In this document: positions 6,857 to 15,828 of the stretch, one piece after another | How positions within the stretch are numbered: the first letter of the stretch is position 1 | How the letters are laid out: the number at the start of each line of letters is the position of its first letter | Virus record (IMG/VR): IMGVR_UViG_3300021963_000001 | Coordinates: 1 to 64,000 of that record | Source: a virus | Strand: one strand, 5' to 3' | DNA length: 64,000 bases | The notes under the pieces: model-generated | What the model saw: only the letters and a program-made list of their open reading frames with translations | What the model was told of the DNA's origin: nothing | The model's database searches: none | Translations under genes and position numbers: made by a program

Positions 6857-8272
6857 ATGGAAATCGCCGTTTATAAAGCAGAACAGGAAGCCGGTCTGGA
6901 AGAACAGATCAGGGCCAATGCTTCCGTTGCTTGGCAGTCCGATGTCCAGCTTTGCGATGCCTTTGACCTAGGCAATGCCAAGGCCAACCTCCTGCCCGAA
7001 CACGCCACGGCAGAGAACAAAAACCAGATCGATCTCCACTACCTGCGCACCATCATGGTGACCTCGGCGTGGAACCTGAACGACGATGTCTTCACCCCCC
7101 ACGAAATGTGGCTGGCCCGGGCGACCCCGGAAGACAAGCCGTTCAACTACATGCACGAGCAGCACGACATCATCGGCCACATCACGAATGCCGTTGCCGT
7201 CGATGACAGCATGCAGCCGATCCCGGAAGAAACCCCCGCCGACAAGCTGCCCGAACACTACCACATCGTCACCAATGCCGTTCTTTACAAGTTCTGGGAG
7301 AAGCCGGAACTGCAAGAGCGGATGAACAAGCTCATCGCCGAAATCGCTGAGAACAAGTGGTTCGTGTCGATGGAAGCCTTGTTCTACGGCTTCGACTATG
7401 CGTTCAAGACCGCCAAGGGTTGGCAAATCATTGAGCGCAACGACAAGACGGCTTTCCTCACCAAGCATTTGCGCGTCTACGGCGGCAAGGGCGAGTTTGA
7501 GGGTAAAAAGCTAGGCCGCGTGTTGCGGCGGATCGTGTTCTCCGGGAAGGGACTCGTCAGTAAGCCCGCCAACCCGGAAAGCGTAATCCTCGAGGCCAAC
7601 AAGGCTTCGGGGTATGAACTTCCCAGAGAGGAGACTCACACCATGAGCGTTGAAATTGAAACTGTCCAGGCCGAAGCCGCCGAGGCCAAGGCAAAAGCCG
7701 AACAGCTGGCCACCGAGTTGGCTGCCGCCAACGAGAAGCTGGCCCAGGTCGAAGCCGAGAAGCGTCTGGCCCGCCTGACCGCTTCCGTCGCCGAGAAGCT
7801 GGAAGCCGACGCCGTTCACGCTTTGGCTATTGCCACCGCCCTGTCCGGCCTGACCGACGAGGCCTTTGAGGCCGCTGTCGCCAGCGCCAACGAGTACATG
7901 GCCGCCAAGCTTGCCGCCTACAAGGGCCAGTCCGAGAAGGTGAAGGCTGCCGAAGACCTGACCGCCACCGTGGAAGCCCTCAAGGCCCAGGTGGAAGAGT
8001 TGAAGAAGATCGCCGCCGAAATCACCCCCGCCCCCAAGGGTCTCGGTGACGCCAACCCGCCTAAGCCAGCACCCGTGATGTCCATCCCCATGGACAAGGG
8101 CGCTATTCCCCCCGAGGCCGCTCCTGTTGTGGCCGGGGTTCTCGACAAGGTCATTCCGAGCGAGGAGCCGGCCCTCGCCGACCCCGCAGCCAGCCCTGTG
8201 GTGAACAAGGTGGCTGCTCAGATCGCTGCGTTCTTCAACGCAGACGAGACTGAAAGCCCGGAAGCCGAGTAA
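6857..8272 (+). CDS. Prohead protease fused to scaffold
   Basis: A 471-residue protein. Residues 40-250 resemble HK97/T4-type prohead proteases: FNYMHEQHDIIGHI supplies candidate histidines (H100, H103) and WFVSMEALFYGF a candidate serine nucleophile (S171). The C-terminal half from residue 263 is a highly charged helical/coiled-coil segment rich in Ala, Glu and Lys, typical of scaffolds, ending in a Pro/Ala-rich tail. A strong internal ribosome-binding site and ATG at 7643 would produce the scaffold part alone from the same frame, as with lambda C/Nu3. The gene lies between portal and capsid, where maturation proteins belong. The protease call rests on position and the H/S pattern; a pure core protein is the alternative. 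Confidence 0.75.
   Translation: MEIAVYKAEQEAGLEEQIRANASVAWQSDVQLCDAFDLGNAKANLLPEHATAENKNQIDLHYLRTIMVTSAWNLNDDVFTPHEMWLARATPEDKPFNYMHEQHDIIGHITNAVAVDDSMQPIPEETPADKLPEHYHIVTNAVLYKFWEKPELQERMNKLIAEIAENKWFVSMEALFYGFDYAFKTAKGWQIIERNDKTAFLTKHLRVYGGKGEFEGKKLGRVLRRIVFSGKGLVSKPANPESVILEANKASGYELPREETHTMSVEIETVQAEAAEAKAKAEQLATELAAANEKLAQVEAEKRLARLTASVAEKLEADAVHALAIATALSGLTDEAFEAAVASANEYMAAKLAAYKGQSEKVKAAEDLTATVEALKAQVEELKKIAAEITPAPKGLGDANPPKPAPVMSIPMDKGAIPPEAAPVVAGVLDKVIPSEEPALADPAASPVVNKVAAQIAAFFNADETESPEAE
7625..7634 (+). promoter_or_regulatory. Internal ribosome-binding site AGAGAGGAGA
   Basis: A near-perfect purine-rich Shine-Dalgarno with AGGAG nine bases before an in-frame ATG (7643), within the protease/scaffold gene. 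It falls exactly at the boundary between the globular and coiled-coil halves, so an internal translation start is likely. Confidence 0.65.
7643..8272 (+). CDS. Scaffold protein from internal start
   Basis: A 209-residue product starting at ATG 7643 in the same frame as the protease/scaffold gene. It begins MSVEIETVQAEAAEAKAKAE and stays helical and charged to about residue 130, then has a Pro/Ala-rich tail. Separate scaffold made in excess from a nested gene is established for lambda (Nu3 within C). The supporting evidence here is the strong site at 7625-7634 and the domain boundary. It would fill the procapsid during assembly and be removed or cleaved by the full-length protease. Confidence 0.65.
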   Translation: MSVEIETVQAEAAEAKAKAEQLATELAAANEKLAQVEAEKRLARLTASVAEKLEADAVHALAIATALSGLTDEAFEAAVASANEYMAAKLAAYKGQSEKVKAAEDLTATVEALKAQVEELKKIAAEITPAPKGLGDANPPKPAPVMSIPMDKGAIPPEAAPVVAGVLDKVIPSEEPALADPAASPVVNKVAAQIAAFFNADETESPEAE

Positions 8273-8300
8273 GTTTCTCACCCACAAGGAGACGAGAGAG

Positions 8301-8765
8301 ATGGCACTGAAACCTGATCGTCACATTCTGGAGACCGACATCTCCCTCGTGTGCAATGACGTCCACGAGAAGGGAGCTGTTCTGGTCTACAGCACCGCGT
8401 CCAGCGGCACGGGGCTTTACACCCCGGGCGTTGCGACCGTTGCCGCCAACCCCTCCGGCAAGGTTCCCGCAGGCGTCAGCCTGGCGGCCTTTGTCAACAT
8501 CGACCAGACCCGCCAGAAGAGGAACTTCCAGCGCGATGAGCAAGTCATCGGCGAGAAGGCACCCCTGCTGAAGAAGGGCTGGGTGGTCACCGACATGATC
8601 GTGAGCGGCCAGGCTGCTTCCATCGATGCTGGTGTGACCGCTTACCTCGGCGCCAGCGGCAAGCTGACCACCGTGGCCAGCACCAACCCCGTTGTCGGCC
8701 AGTTCGCCAACAAGGTGGACGCCGAAGGCTTCGTGAAGGTCTACATCGACCTCCCCGCAGTCTAA
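8301..8765 (+). CDS. Candidate head decoration/stabilisation protein
   Basis: A 154-residue protein immediately before the major capsid gene, preceded by AAGGAGACGAGAG. It is predicted to be beta-rich (KGAVLVYSTASSGTG, WVVTDMIVSGQ, GFVKVYIDLPAV), with no charged coiled coil. Its codon use is GC-rich and uniform, as in the capsid gene, suggesting high expression. Small beta proteins in this position, between scaffold and capsid, are usually capsid decoration or stabilisation proteins. I do not recognise a specific family, so the call is positional plus compositional. Confidence 0.6.
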   Translation: MALKPDRHILETDISLVCNDVHEKGAVLVYSTASSGTGLYTPGVATVAANPSGKVPAGVSLAAFVNIDQTRQKRNFQRDEQVIGEKAPLLKKGWVVTDMIVSGQAASIDAGVTAYLGASGKLTTVASTNPVVGQFANKVDAEGFVKVYIDLPAV

Positions 8766-8796
8766 TCACAGGTAACCTCTCAAGGAGACAGAACAA

Positions 8797-9816
8797 ATGA
8801 AGAAGCCCAGTGATGAGATGGTTGGCCTGCTGAAACGAGCCGGCGACCATGGTTTCGAGACCGCCAGCGCAGCTCAGCATGAGCTGGCCAAAGCCCTCAC
8901 CCTGCCCCTGCGTCAGGGCATCCTGAAGGGTGACATCGTCAGCGGTATCTACCAGCCGATTTACTTCGCGCCTGGCACCGCTGTTGAGTTCCCCCTCGAC
9001 TTCTTGGCCCCCGGGACCGAGAAGGACTTCGTGGCCTACACCGTGCCTGCTCAGGGTCGCATCCCCGAGAAGCATGTGAGCGGTGACTTCGTGATGGTTC
9101 CGACCTACGAAGTGGCCGACTCCATCGACTTCGCCCTGAAGTACGCCCGCGACGCCCGTTGGGACATCGTCGGTCGCTGCATGCAGGTGCTGGAAGCGTC
9201 CTTCGTCCGCAAGATGAACGACGACGGCTGGCGCACCATCCTGTCGGCTGGCAACAGCCGCTCCCTGGTGGTGTACGACTCGGCCGCCACCCCCGGCCTG
9301 TTCACCAAGCGCCTCGTGGCCCTGATGAAGACCATCATGCGCCGCAACGCTGGCGGTAACAGCACCTCGGTGAACCGTGGCGCTTTGACCGACCTGTATG
9401 TCAGCCCCGAAGCCATGGAAGACATGCGCTCTTGGGACCTGAGCCAGGTCGATGACTTCACCCGCCGGGAAATCTTCCTCGCCGGCACGGGCAACGAAGA
9501 GTACGGCCTGACCCAGATTTTCGGCGTGAAGCTGCACGATCTGGACGAGCTGGGTGTGGGTCAGGACTACCAGACCTACTTCACCGGCACCCTCGGTGGC
9601 TCCCTGGACTTCGGCAGCGGCAACGACGAGAAGCTTGAGCTTTGCGTCGGCCTCGACCTGTCCAAGGACGACTCCTTCGTGATGCCCTGGCGTCAAGAGA
9701 TCGAAGTGTTCGAGGACCCCACCTTCCATCGTCAGCGTCGCGCTGGCTTCTATGGCTTCGGTGAGTACGGCTTCTCGATCCTCGACAACCGTCGGGTTCT
9801 GCTGGGCGCCCTGTAA
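8797..9816 (+). CDS. Major capsid protein (HK97-fold candidate)
   Basis: A 339-residue protein with a strong AAGGAGACAG site, the most GC-biased codon use in the head block, and a transcription terminator directly after it. An N-terminal helical arm (1-40) is followed by an extended loop and the long helix DARWDIVGRCMQVLEASFVR, consistent with the HK97 spine helix. Later EEYGLTQIFGVKLHDL and SFVMPWRQEIEVFEDP are typical of the A-domain region of phage capsids. Position after protease and decoration gene supports the call. There is no obvious large N-terminal delta domain, consistent with a separate scaffold. Confidence 0.85.
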   Translation: MKKPSDEMVGLLKRAGDHGFETASAAQHELAKALTLPLRQGILKGDIVSGIYQPIYFAPGTAVEFPLDFLAPGTEKDFVAYTVPAQGRIPEKHVSGDFVMVPTYEVADSIDFALKYARDARWDIVGRCMQVLEASFVRKMNDDGWRTILSAGNSRSLVVYDSAATPGLFTKRLVALMKTIMRRNAGGNSTSVNRGALTDLYVSPEAMEDMRSWDLSQVDDFTRREIFLAGTGNEEYGLTQIFGVKLHDLDELGVGQDYQTYFTGTLGGSLDFGSGNDEKLELCVGLDLSKDDSFVMPWRQEIEVFEDPTFHRQRRAGFYGFGEYGFSILDNRRVLLGAL

Positions 9817-9844
9817 TAGGGACCTCCAAACGGAGCTAGCTTGC

Positions 9845-9877
9845 GAGGGCGGCCATCTGGCCGCCCTCCTTGTTTTG
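9845..9877 (+). terminator. Strong rho-independent terminator after capsid gene
   Basis: A perfect ten-pair GC-rich stem (GAGGGCGGCC / GGCCGCCCTC) with loop ATCT, followed by CTTGTTTTG. It ends the head operon and is followed within two bases by a CGGTGTA element that would restart transcription for the fibre genes. Confidence 0.9.
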
Positions 9878-9878
9878 A

Positions 9879-9885
9879 CGGTGTA
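9879..9885 (+). promoter_or_regulatory. CGGTGTA element (candidate late promoter) before fibre array
   Basis: TTGACGGTGTAAATTCC directly after the capsid terminator and 20 bases before the first fibre-block ATG. Its placement between a terminator and a new gene block is the clearest support for promoter function among the seven copies. Confidence 0.65.
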
Positions 9886-9905
9886 AATTCCGGTGGAGGA
9901 TAGAT

Positions 9906-10172
9906 ATGAATGCCTACCGGATCGTCACTCGAATCCAGGATCAGGACGACTTCAGCGGCGTCCCGCAGTCCGGTCAAGTCGTTTACTTTGATTCCTCTTC
10001 CGGCAAGTTTGTTCCCGCCGACCTCCTGCCTCTTATCCCCCCTGTGGGCAGGACTCTTGCTGGCTTAACGGACGTTCAGGTGGTGGCCCCATCGGGCAAT
10101 GACGTCCTCATGTACCGCTCTGGCGACCAGAAGTGGATGAACGAACACATTCTTGACGGAGGCAACTGGTAA
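9906..10172 (+). CDS. Small fibre-block protein of unknown function
   Basis: An 88-residue protein preceded by GGTGGAGG. It contains SGQVVYFDSSSGKFVP and LAGLTDVQVVAPSGNDVLMY, phrases of the type found in phage tail-fibre repeats ('L..L.DV.v..p..g..L.y') that mark short beta repeats. It may be an adaptor or a trimming of a larger fibre's N-terminal domain. Its TAA overlaps the next ATG by one base (TAATG), so the two are likely translated together. Function otherwise unknown. Confidence 0.6.
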   Translation: MNAYRIVTRIQDQDDFSGVPQSGQVVYFDSSSGKFVPADLLPLIPPVGRTLAGLTDVQVVAPSGNDVLMYRSGDQKWMNEHILDGGNW

Positions 10173-11665
10173 TGGCTAACACGATCAGAATCAAGCGCAG
10201 GACATCGGGCCAGGCCGGTGCGCCGTCTTCGCTTTACAACGCCGAGTTGGCTTTCAACGAGGTGGACAAGGTACTCTATTACGGCTTCGGCACGGGCGGG
10301 GCGGGTGGAACCGCAGGCTCGGTCATCGCCATTGCGGGCGAGGGCGCCTTCCTGCCGTTGTCGGGCGCCGGTACTGCTACTCTGGGCAAAGCGGTCAATT
10401 TCACAGGCACCGTGGACTTTCAGGGCACCACCACCGCTCTGACCGTCACCGCTGCGGACAACTCCACCAAGGTCGCCACCACCGCCTGGGTGAAGAACCA
10501 AGGCTATCGTACCGGCAACGAAACCATCAATGTCTTCGGGGACGCCACTGGTTCGGGCACGACTTCGATCACGGTGACTTTGGCCAATACCGGCGTGACC
10601 GCCGGGACCTACACGAAAGTCACGGTCAACTCCAAAGGCCTTGTCACCTCGGCCACCACCCTGGCCGCTTCCGACATTCCGACTTTGACTGCGTCAAAGA
10701 TTTCGGACTTCGACACGCAAGTCCGCACCAGCCGTCTCGACCAGATGGCCGCTCCATCGTCGTCGCTGAGCCTGAACAGCCAGAAGATCACCAGTCTGGC
10801 CGATCCGACCAACGCCCAAGATGCTGCCACCAAGAACTATGTGGACTCCACGGCGCAGGGACTTGACCCCAAAGCTTCTGTCCGCGTTGCCACCCAATCG
10901 AACCTGAACCTGTCATCGCCCGGCTCGACCATCGATGGTATCACGATGGTTTCCGGCGACCGCGTGTTGGTCAAAGCCCAGACAACGGCCTCCGAGAACG
11001 GTATCTATATCTACAACGGCTCGGCCACCGCCCTGACCCGCGCCTCCGACGCCAACAGCACCAGCAACCTGACCGCTGGCGCCTTCGTCTTCGTCGAGGA
11101 AGGCTCCGATTCAAGTGCCGGTTATGTGTTGCAGAAGCCTGCCGGCTCCTATGTACTGGGCACGAGCAGCCTGACCTTCGTCCAGTTCAGTGGCACCGGC
11201 CAGATCACGGCTGGCGCAGGTTTGACCAAGACCGGAAACAGTATCGATGTGGTCGGCACCGCCAATCGCATCACCGTCAACGCTGACAGCATCGACATCG
11301 CCAGCACCTACGCTGGCCAGAACACCATCACCACCGTTGGCACGATTGCCACAGGCACCTGGAACGGCACAGTCGTTTCGGTCTCCTACGGTGGCACGGG
11401 CGCATCAACCCTGACCGGCTACTTGAAGGGCAACGGCACCTCGGCATTCACCGGCTCCTCGACCATCCCCGGCTCCGACATCACCGGCAACATCTCCGGG
11501 AACGCCGCCAATGTCACCGGCACCGTGGCCGTGGCGAATGGCGGTACTGGAGCCACCACGCTGTCGGGTATTTTGAAAGGGAACGGAACTTCGGCGATTA
11601 GTGCAGCGACTGCTGGCACCGATTATCTGGACCCCAACAGCACCCTTGATGGCGGCAGCTTCTAA
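10172..11665 (+). CDS. Tail fibre protein with shared 200-residue module
   Basis: A 497-residue fibre-like protein. The N-terminus MANTIRIKRRTSGQAGAPSS, then LYNAELAFNEVDKVLYYG, is the phage fibre motif that starts many short fibres. Residues about 165-375 carry the module SRLDQM, LNSQKITSLADPTNAQDAATK, GLDPKASVRVAT, DGITMVSGDRVLVKAQTT, also present in the gene at 13849. The C-terminal part is Gly/Thr/Ala-rich repeats ending GTDYLDPNSTLDGGSF. It lacks charged coiled coils and is predicted to be beta-strand rich. Host-surface binding is the likely role. TAATG coupling on both sides. Confidence 0.75.
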   Translation: MANTIRIKRRTSGQAGAPSSLYNAELAFNEVDKVLYYGFGTGGAGGTAGSVIAIAGEGAFLPLSGAGTATLGKAVNFTGTVDFQGTTTALTVTAADNSTKVATTAWVKNQGYRTGNETINVFGDATGSGTTSITVTLANTGVTAGTYTKVTVNSKGLVTSATTLAASDIPTLTASKISDFDTQVRTSRLDQMAAPSSSLSLNSQKITSLADPTNAQDAATKNYVDSTAQGLDPKASVRVATQSNLNLSSPGSTIDGITMVSGDRVLVKAQTTASENGIYIYNGSATALTRASDANSTSNLTAGAFVFVEEGSDSSAGYVLQKPAGSYVLGTSSLTFVQFSGTGQITAGAGLTKTGNSIDVVGTANRITVNADSIDIASTYAGQNTITTVGTIATGTWNGTVVSVSYGGTGASTLTGYLKGNGTSAFTGSSTIPGSDITGNISGNAANVTGTVAVANGGTGATTLSGILKGNGTSAISAATAGTDYLDPNSTLDGGSF

Positions 11666-12312
11666 TGCCAAATACGATCCGGCTGAAGAGAAACACCTCC
11701 ACGGGGGTGTCCCCCGCAGCGGGTTCTCTTTCGACCGGCGAATTGGCGATCAACACGGCAGATGGTGTCCTGTTCACAAAGAACGAATCGGGCACCGTCC
11801 TCAAGCTCGTTCCATTCAATCAATACGGCCTTCTCGTCGTCGGCACCGGAGCCACCGCCCGGTCAGTTACCTGTAGTGCGTATGCCAACGGCAACTTTGC
11901 GGCGACGGGAGACGCCCAGTACAGGACGGGCCTTCTCAGGGCTTCGACCACCACGGCGACCACCACGGAACTGAGCCTGGATGGGGCGGCCGCCAGCAAC
12001 TCCAACACCTTCGTGTTGCCGAACAACGCCACCTTCCATTTTGACATCAGCGTCGTCGCCCGCAGGACAGACACGACTGGCGAACATGGGGCTTGGCACT
12101 TTTCCGGCTGTATCTCCCGCGATGCCACCGCTGCCACCACGGCTATTGTCGGCACCGTTGGCAAGACCACGGTCGCCAAGACAACTGATGCCTGGGACTG
12201 CAATGTCGTGGCTGACGCCACCAATGGTCGGCTCGTTGTCAATGTCACCGGCCAGGCAGCCAAGACGATTCGCTGGGTGGCCACCGCCAAGATCACGGAG
12301 GTGACCGCCTAA
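11665..12312 (+). CDS. Short tail-fibre-like protein
   Basis: A 215-residue protein. Its N-terminus (MPNTIRLKRNTSTG, then LSTGELAINTADGVLFTK) is a paralogue of the N-terminus of the preceding gene. Its C-terminal 130 residues end in the pattern W-x-V-DATNGRLVVNVTGQAAKTIRWVA, which recurs at the C-termini of the next two genes. This suggests a receptor-binding or trimerisation cap reused in three products. TAATG junctions join it to its neighbours. The fibre role is inferred from the shared domains. Confidence 0.7.
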   Translation: MPNTIRLKRNTSTGVSPAAGSLSTGELAINTADGVLFTKNESGTVLKLVPFNQYGLLVVGTGATARSVTCSAYANGNFAATGDAQYRTGLLRASTTTATTTELSLDGAAASNSNTFVLPNNATFHFDISVVARRTDTTGEHGAWHFSGCISRDATAATTAIVGTVGKTTVAKTTDAWDCNVVADATNGRLVVNVTGQAAKTIRWVATAKITEVTA

Positions 12313-13859
12313 TGCCAAAGAGAATCGACCAGCTTGGGGATCGCGCACCGGTCAACAATGATTGGGTGGTTTCCACGATCACCAGCGGCCCGGCTACCCG
12401 CTCCCGGCTGTACCAGCTGATCCGCAACGGCCTCGACCAGTCGGTGGACACGGGCGGCAACTCTTTACCAATCATCGGCCCCGAGAGAACCGTTACTGGC
12501 TCGGGCGGTCACATCCTGTTTGTCCCAGGCAAGAAGGCGGGTGGACCTGGAAACGCCCCCTCCGATTACTACGGCAGGGTTTACTTCGTCGCCTCGGGCG
12601 GCACCTCCCCGACCAACGCCGACTTCTACTTCGCCTTTGACACCGACAAGGTCCTGATTGTCTCCGGTCAGACAGGGTCGGGCAAGGCGATCCTCCTGCA
12701 AAGCGGCACAGCCACAGCCTGCTCGGTCCACATCGGCCAAACCCTATCCTCCGGCCCGGCGGTGGGGATCAGCGGGCCTCTTATTTCCAACGGGTTGTTC
12801 GTCAACGGCACGCAGGGCGTCTTCCAAGAAGACTTCTCCTCGTTTGATGTTGTCAATCCAAAGCTCCTCTGGCCCCGCAAGGTCTCCACGCTGGCCACCT
12901 CGGGTTCCGGTGCGCCCGATGTGGGCATTGAGCGGGCGTCCAAGGGCATCCTCAAGGTCACCGATGGATCGACCGGGGGCGGCTCCTTCTCGTCGCCGTC
13001 CTCCACAATCACCGTCTCCAGCGAGACCACCAACAATCTGGCCATCGGCTCGACCAGCTATGTCCGCCTGAATGTCACCATTTCCACGACTTTGACCGGG
13101 ATTGCCCCGCCCACCGATGGCAGTCACGCCGACGGCAGGAAGGTCAGCCTGTTCAATGTCGGCACAGCCAATATCGCCTTAGCCAACAACAACACCGGTA
13201 GCACGGCCAGCAATCGCCTCCAGGTCAACGGCACCCAGATAGTTCCCCCAAGTACAAGCGTGGACTTGACTTATGACTCGACGGTGTCGAGATGGGTCGT
13301 GTCTGGCGGCAGTTCGGGGGCCTCGGGAGCGCAGGGTTCTAACGGGGCCGTGCAATATGCCTCCGGGGGATTTCTTGCGGGAGCCACAGGTGTATTTACA
13401 GATGGATCGGACTTGCGAGTGCAGGGGCCGCTCCTGACCGGTTCAACGAACACGCGGTGCGGCCTCTATGTTGTCCACAAGCTGACCCAGTCGGCCACCC
13501 CGGAAAAGTTGACCACGGACGGGCAGGCGGTGACTGGCAGCAATCAGGTGATAATGCCTGATAACGCAACCTATCTCTTTGATATTCTTGTCAGCGCACA
13601 GCGCGAAGATGCTATCGGGGAGAGGGCGGCGTTCCGCTTTGAGGGGGTCGCCTTCCGGAATACCGGGGCGGCAACGGTAGACATCCTCATCGGTGGCGTC
13701 AGCAAAACCAGCATATCCAAGTCCGAAGTTCCCTGGGATGTCTCCGTGACCACGGACACAGCCAATGGGGCGATCAGCATTGTGGTAACCGGCGAGTCAG
13801 CCAAGTCCATTCGTTGGGTGGCCGCCGTCAAGACAGTCGAGGTGCGCCGTGCCAATTAA
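12312..13859 (+). CDS. Tail fibre protein with TG/W cap domain
   Basis: A 515-residue fibre-like protein. After a unique N-terminus (MPKRIDQLGDRAPVNNDWVV) comes a beta-rich region, then the module TDGSTGGGSF...LTGIAPP...DGRKVSLFNVGTANI, which recurs in the two giant fibres. The C-terminal cap (about 380-515, ending ESAKSIRWVAAVKTVEV) matches the caps of the genes at 11665 and 13849. It ends overlapping the next gene by 11 bases. Host recognition is the likely function; which polymer it assembles with is not visible. Confidence 0.7.
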   Translation: MPKRIDQLGDRAPVNNDWVVSTITSGPATRSRLYQLIRNGLDQSVDTGGNSLPIIGPERTVTGSGGHILFVPGKKAGGPGNAPSDYYGRVYFVASGGTSPTNADFYFAFDTDKVLIVSGQTGSGKAILLQSGTATACSVHIGQTLSSGPAVGISGPLISNGLFVNGTQGVFQEDFSSFDVVNPKLLWPRKVSTLATSGSGAPDVGIERASKGILKVTDGSTGGGSFSSPSSTITVSSETTNNLAIGSTSYVRLNVTISTTLTGIAPPTDGSHADGRKVSLFNVGTANIALANNNTGSTASNRLQVNGTQIVPPSTSVDLTYDSTVSRWVVSGGSSGASGAQGSNGAVQYASGGFLAGATGVFTDGSDLRVQGPLLTGSTNTRCGLYVVHKLTQSATPEKLTTDGQAVTGSNQVIMPDNATYLFDILVSAQREDAIGERAAFRFEGVAFRNTGAATVDILIGGVSKTSISKSEVPWDVSVTTDTANGAISIVVTGESAKSIRWVAAVKTVEVRRAN

Positions 13860-15819
13860 TTTTGATAAGAGTCCATCCGGGTCCATTACCCTCAAGGCGC
13901 CCTCCTCCGGCTCGGTCTCGCTGACCCTGCCATCAGCGGACGGCACCAACCGTCAGCTACTTTCGACCAATGGCTCGGGTACGCTCAGCTTCATCACGCT
14001 GATCGCCTCCGACATCCCGACGCTGACCGCGTCCAAGATCAGCGACTTCGACACGCAGGTCAGGACGAGCAGGCTGGATCAGATGGCGGTGCCAACCGCC
14101 TCGGTCAACCTGAACAGCCAGAAGATCATCAACCTGGCCACCCCCACCAACGCCACCGATGCGGCTAACAAGGATTATGTCGATAGCGTCAGCCAGGGGC
14201 TGGACCCGAAGAACTCCGTCCATGTCGCTACGACAACCAACCTGAACCTGTCCTCGCCTGGTGGCACAATTGATGGCGTCACCATGGTGTCGGGCGACCG
14301 GGTCCTGGTGAAGGATCAGACCACCGCCAGCCAGAACGGCATCTATGTCTGGAACGGTGCCGCTTCGGCCATGACGCGGGCCTCGGACGCCGACAGTGTC
14401 ACCAAGCTCAACGGCGGCGCCTTTGTCTTCGTGGAAGAGGGTACTACCTACGCCACCACAGGCTGGGTGCTGCAACAGCCGGTCGGCAACTATGTGCTGG
14501 GCACCACCGCCCTGACATGGTCGCAGTTCTCCGGCGCAGGCCAGATCACCGCCGGGACCGGCCTGACCAAGTCGGGCAACACGATTGCGCTGATCACTCC
14601 CGTCACCACGGCGAACGGCGGCACCGGCCTGACCACGGTCGGCACGGGTTTCCTGAAAGGCAACGGTTCTACCCTCAGCTACGCTACCCTCACCTCCGGT
14701 GATATCCCCGACCTGTCGGCCACCTATGTGACCCTGTCGGGCAACCAGACGATCTCGGGCATCAAGACCTTCTCAGCAGCTCCGATCCTCTCGACATTGA
14801 CCGGCTACCTGAAAGGCAACGGGGCCAGTGCCCTCACGGCCTCCTCGACTGTGCCAGCCTCTGACATCTCGGGCACACTGGGCGTCAGCAACGGTGGCAC
14901 CGGAGCCAACACGCTCACCAGCAATGGCGTGCTGTTGGGCAACGGCACCTCGGCCGTCCAAGCGACCGCCGCAGGAACTGCCAATCAAGTGCTGCGTGTC
15001 CCCGGGGCCGGTGGGGCACCCGCCTTCGGGGCCATCAACCTCGCCAGCACCTCGGCTGTCACCGGCACGCTCCCCATTGCCAACGGCGGTACGGGCCAGA
15101 CGGCGTTCGCCTCGGGCATCCTCAAGAGCGACGGCACCAACCTGTCCTCCGGGTCGCTGTCGGCGTCGGACATCCCCGACCTCTCCTCGACCTATGTCAC
15201 GCTGAACACAACCCAGACAGTCAACGGGGTCAAGACCTTTGCCAGCGGCATGTTGGTCAGTCAAATCGCCCCATCGGCCAACAACTACTTTGGCATCGGT
15301 GCTTCCGGCACTCCCCTTCGCCAGTTTGACATCTGGGTCGGCTCCAACAGCTCCAAGACCACAGACCTTTTTCCCTACAACACCTCGACCTCGTCCACTC
15401 CCGTGGACTTGTATATCGATGGTTCCAGCAATGTCATGGATTTGACCACCGGAGAGACTTGGTACTACGACGCCAGAGTTTTGGGAACCCAGACCGGCGG
15501 CACCTCGGGTACGGTAGGTGACAGCTTTGCGACCCGTTTCACGGGCGTGATCAAACGGTCTTCGGGCGGCACGACTGCGATGGTTGGATCGACCTCTCAA
15601 GATATCGATGCCCGCGACACCGGAGCAGCCAACTGGTCGGCCACCACTACCGCTGACACAGTCAATAACGCCCTGAAGATTTCCTGCACGGGCGAGGCCA
15701 ACAAGACCATCTACTGGCAGTCGAAAGTATCGTTGATCCGTGTTGGTACGCCAGCTGCTAGCGGCGGTGGCGGTGGCGGTGGAAGCGGCGCACCATTTTC
15801 TCCTCCCCCTCCAATTTGA
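13849..15819 (+). CDS. Tail fibre protein, duplicate module of the 10172 gene
   Basis: A 656-residue fibre-like protein starting at GTG 13849. Residues about 60-250 repeat almost exactly the module of the 10172 gene (TASKISDFDTQVRTSRLDQM, LNSQKI, QGLDPKNSVHVAT, DGVTMVSGDRVLVKDQTT). Then come repeats built on VANGGTG and LKGNGTS. The C-terminus is a further copy of the cap (SCTGEANKTIYWQSKVSLIRV) followed by a Gly run and a Pro tail. The two copies of the 190-residue module differ at many third codon positions, so the duplication is old and protein-selected. Likely adhesin or fibre shaft. Confidence 0.75.
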   Translation: MPINFDKSPSGSITLKAPSSGSVSLTLPSADGTNRQLLSTNGSGTLSFITLIASDIPTLTASKISDFDTQVRTSRLDQMAVPTASVNLNSQKIINLATPTNATDAANKDYVDSVSQGLDPKNSVHVATTTNLNLSSPGGTIDGVTMVSGDRVLVKDQTTASQNGIYVWNGAASAMTRASDADSVTKLNGGAFVFVEEGTTYATTGWVLQQPVGNYVLGTTALTWSQFSGAGQITAGTGLTKSGNTIALITPVTTANGGTGLTTVGTGFLKGNGSTLSYATLTSGDIPDLSATYVTLSGNQTISGIKTFSAAPILSTLTGYLKGNGASALTASSTVPASDISGTLGVSNGGTGANTLTSNGVLLGNGTSAVQATAAGTANQVLRVPGAGGAPAFGAINLASTSAVTGTLPIANGGTGQTAFASGILKSDGTNLSSGSLSASDIPDLSSTYVTLNTTQTVNGVKTFASGMLVSQIAPSANNYFGIGASGTPLRQFDIWVGSNSSKTTDLFPYNTSTSSTPVDLYIDGSSNVMDLTTGETWYYDARVLGTQTGGTSGTVGDSFATRFTGVIKRSSGGTTAMVGSTSQDIDARDTGAANWSATTTADTVNNALKISCTGEANKTIYWQSKVSLIRVGTPAASGGGGGGGSGAPFSPPPPI

Positions 15820-15828
15820 GAGTGAACA

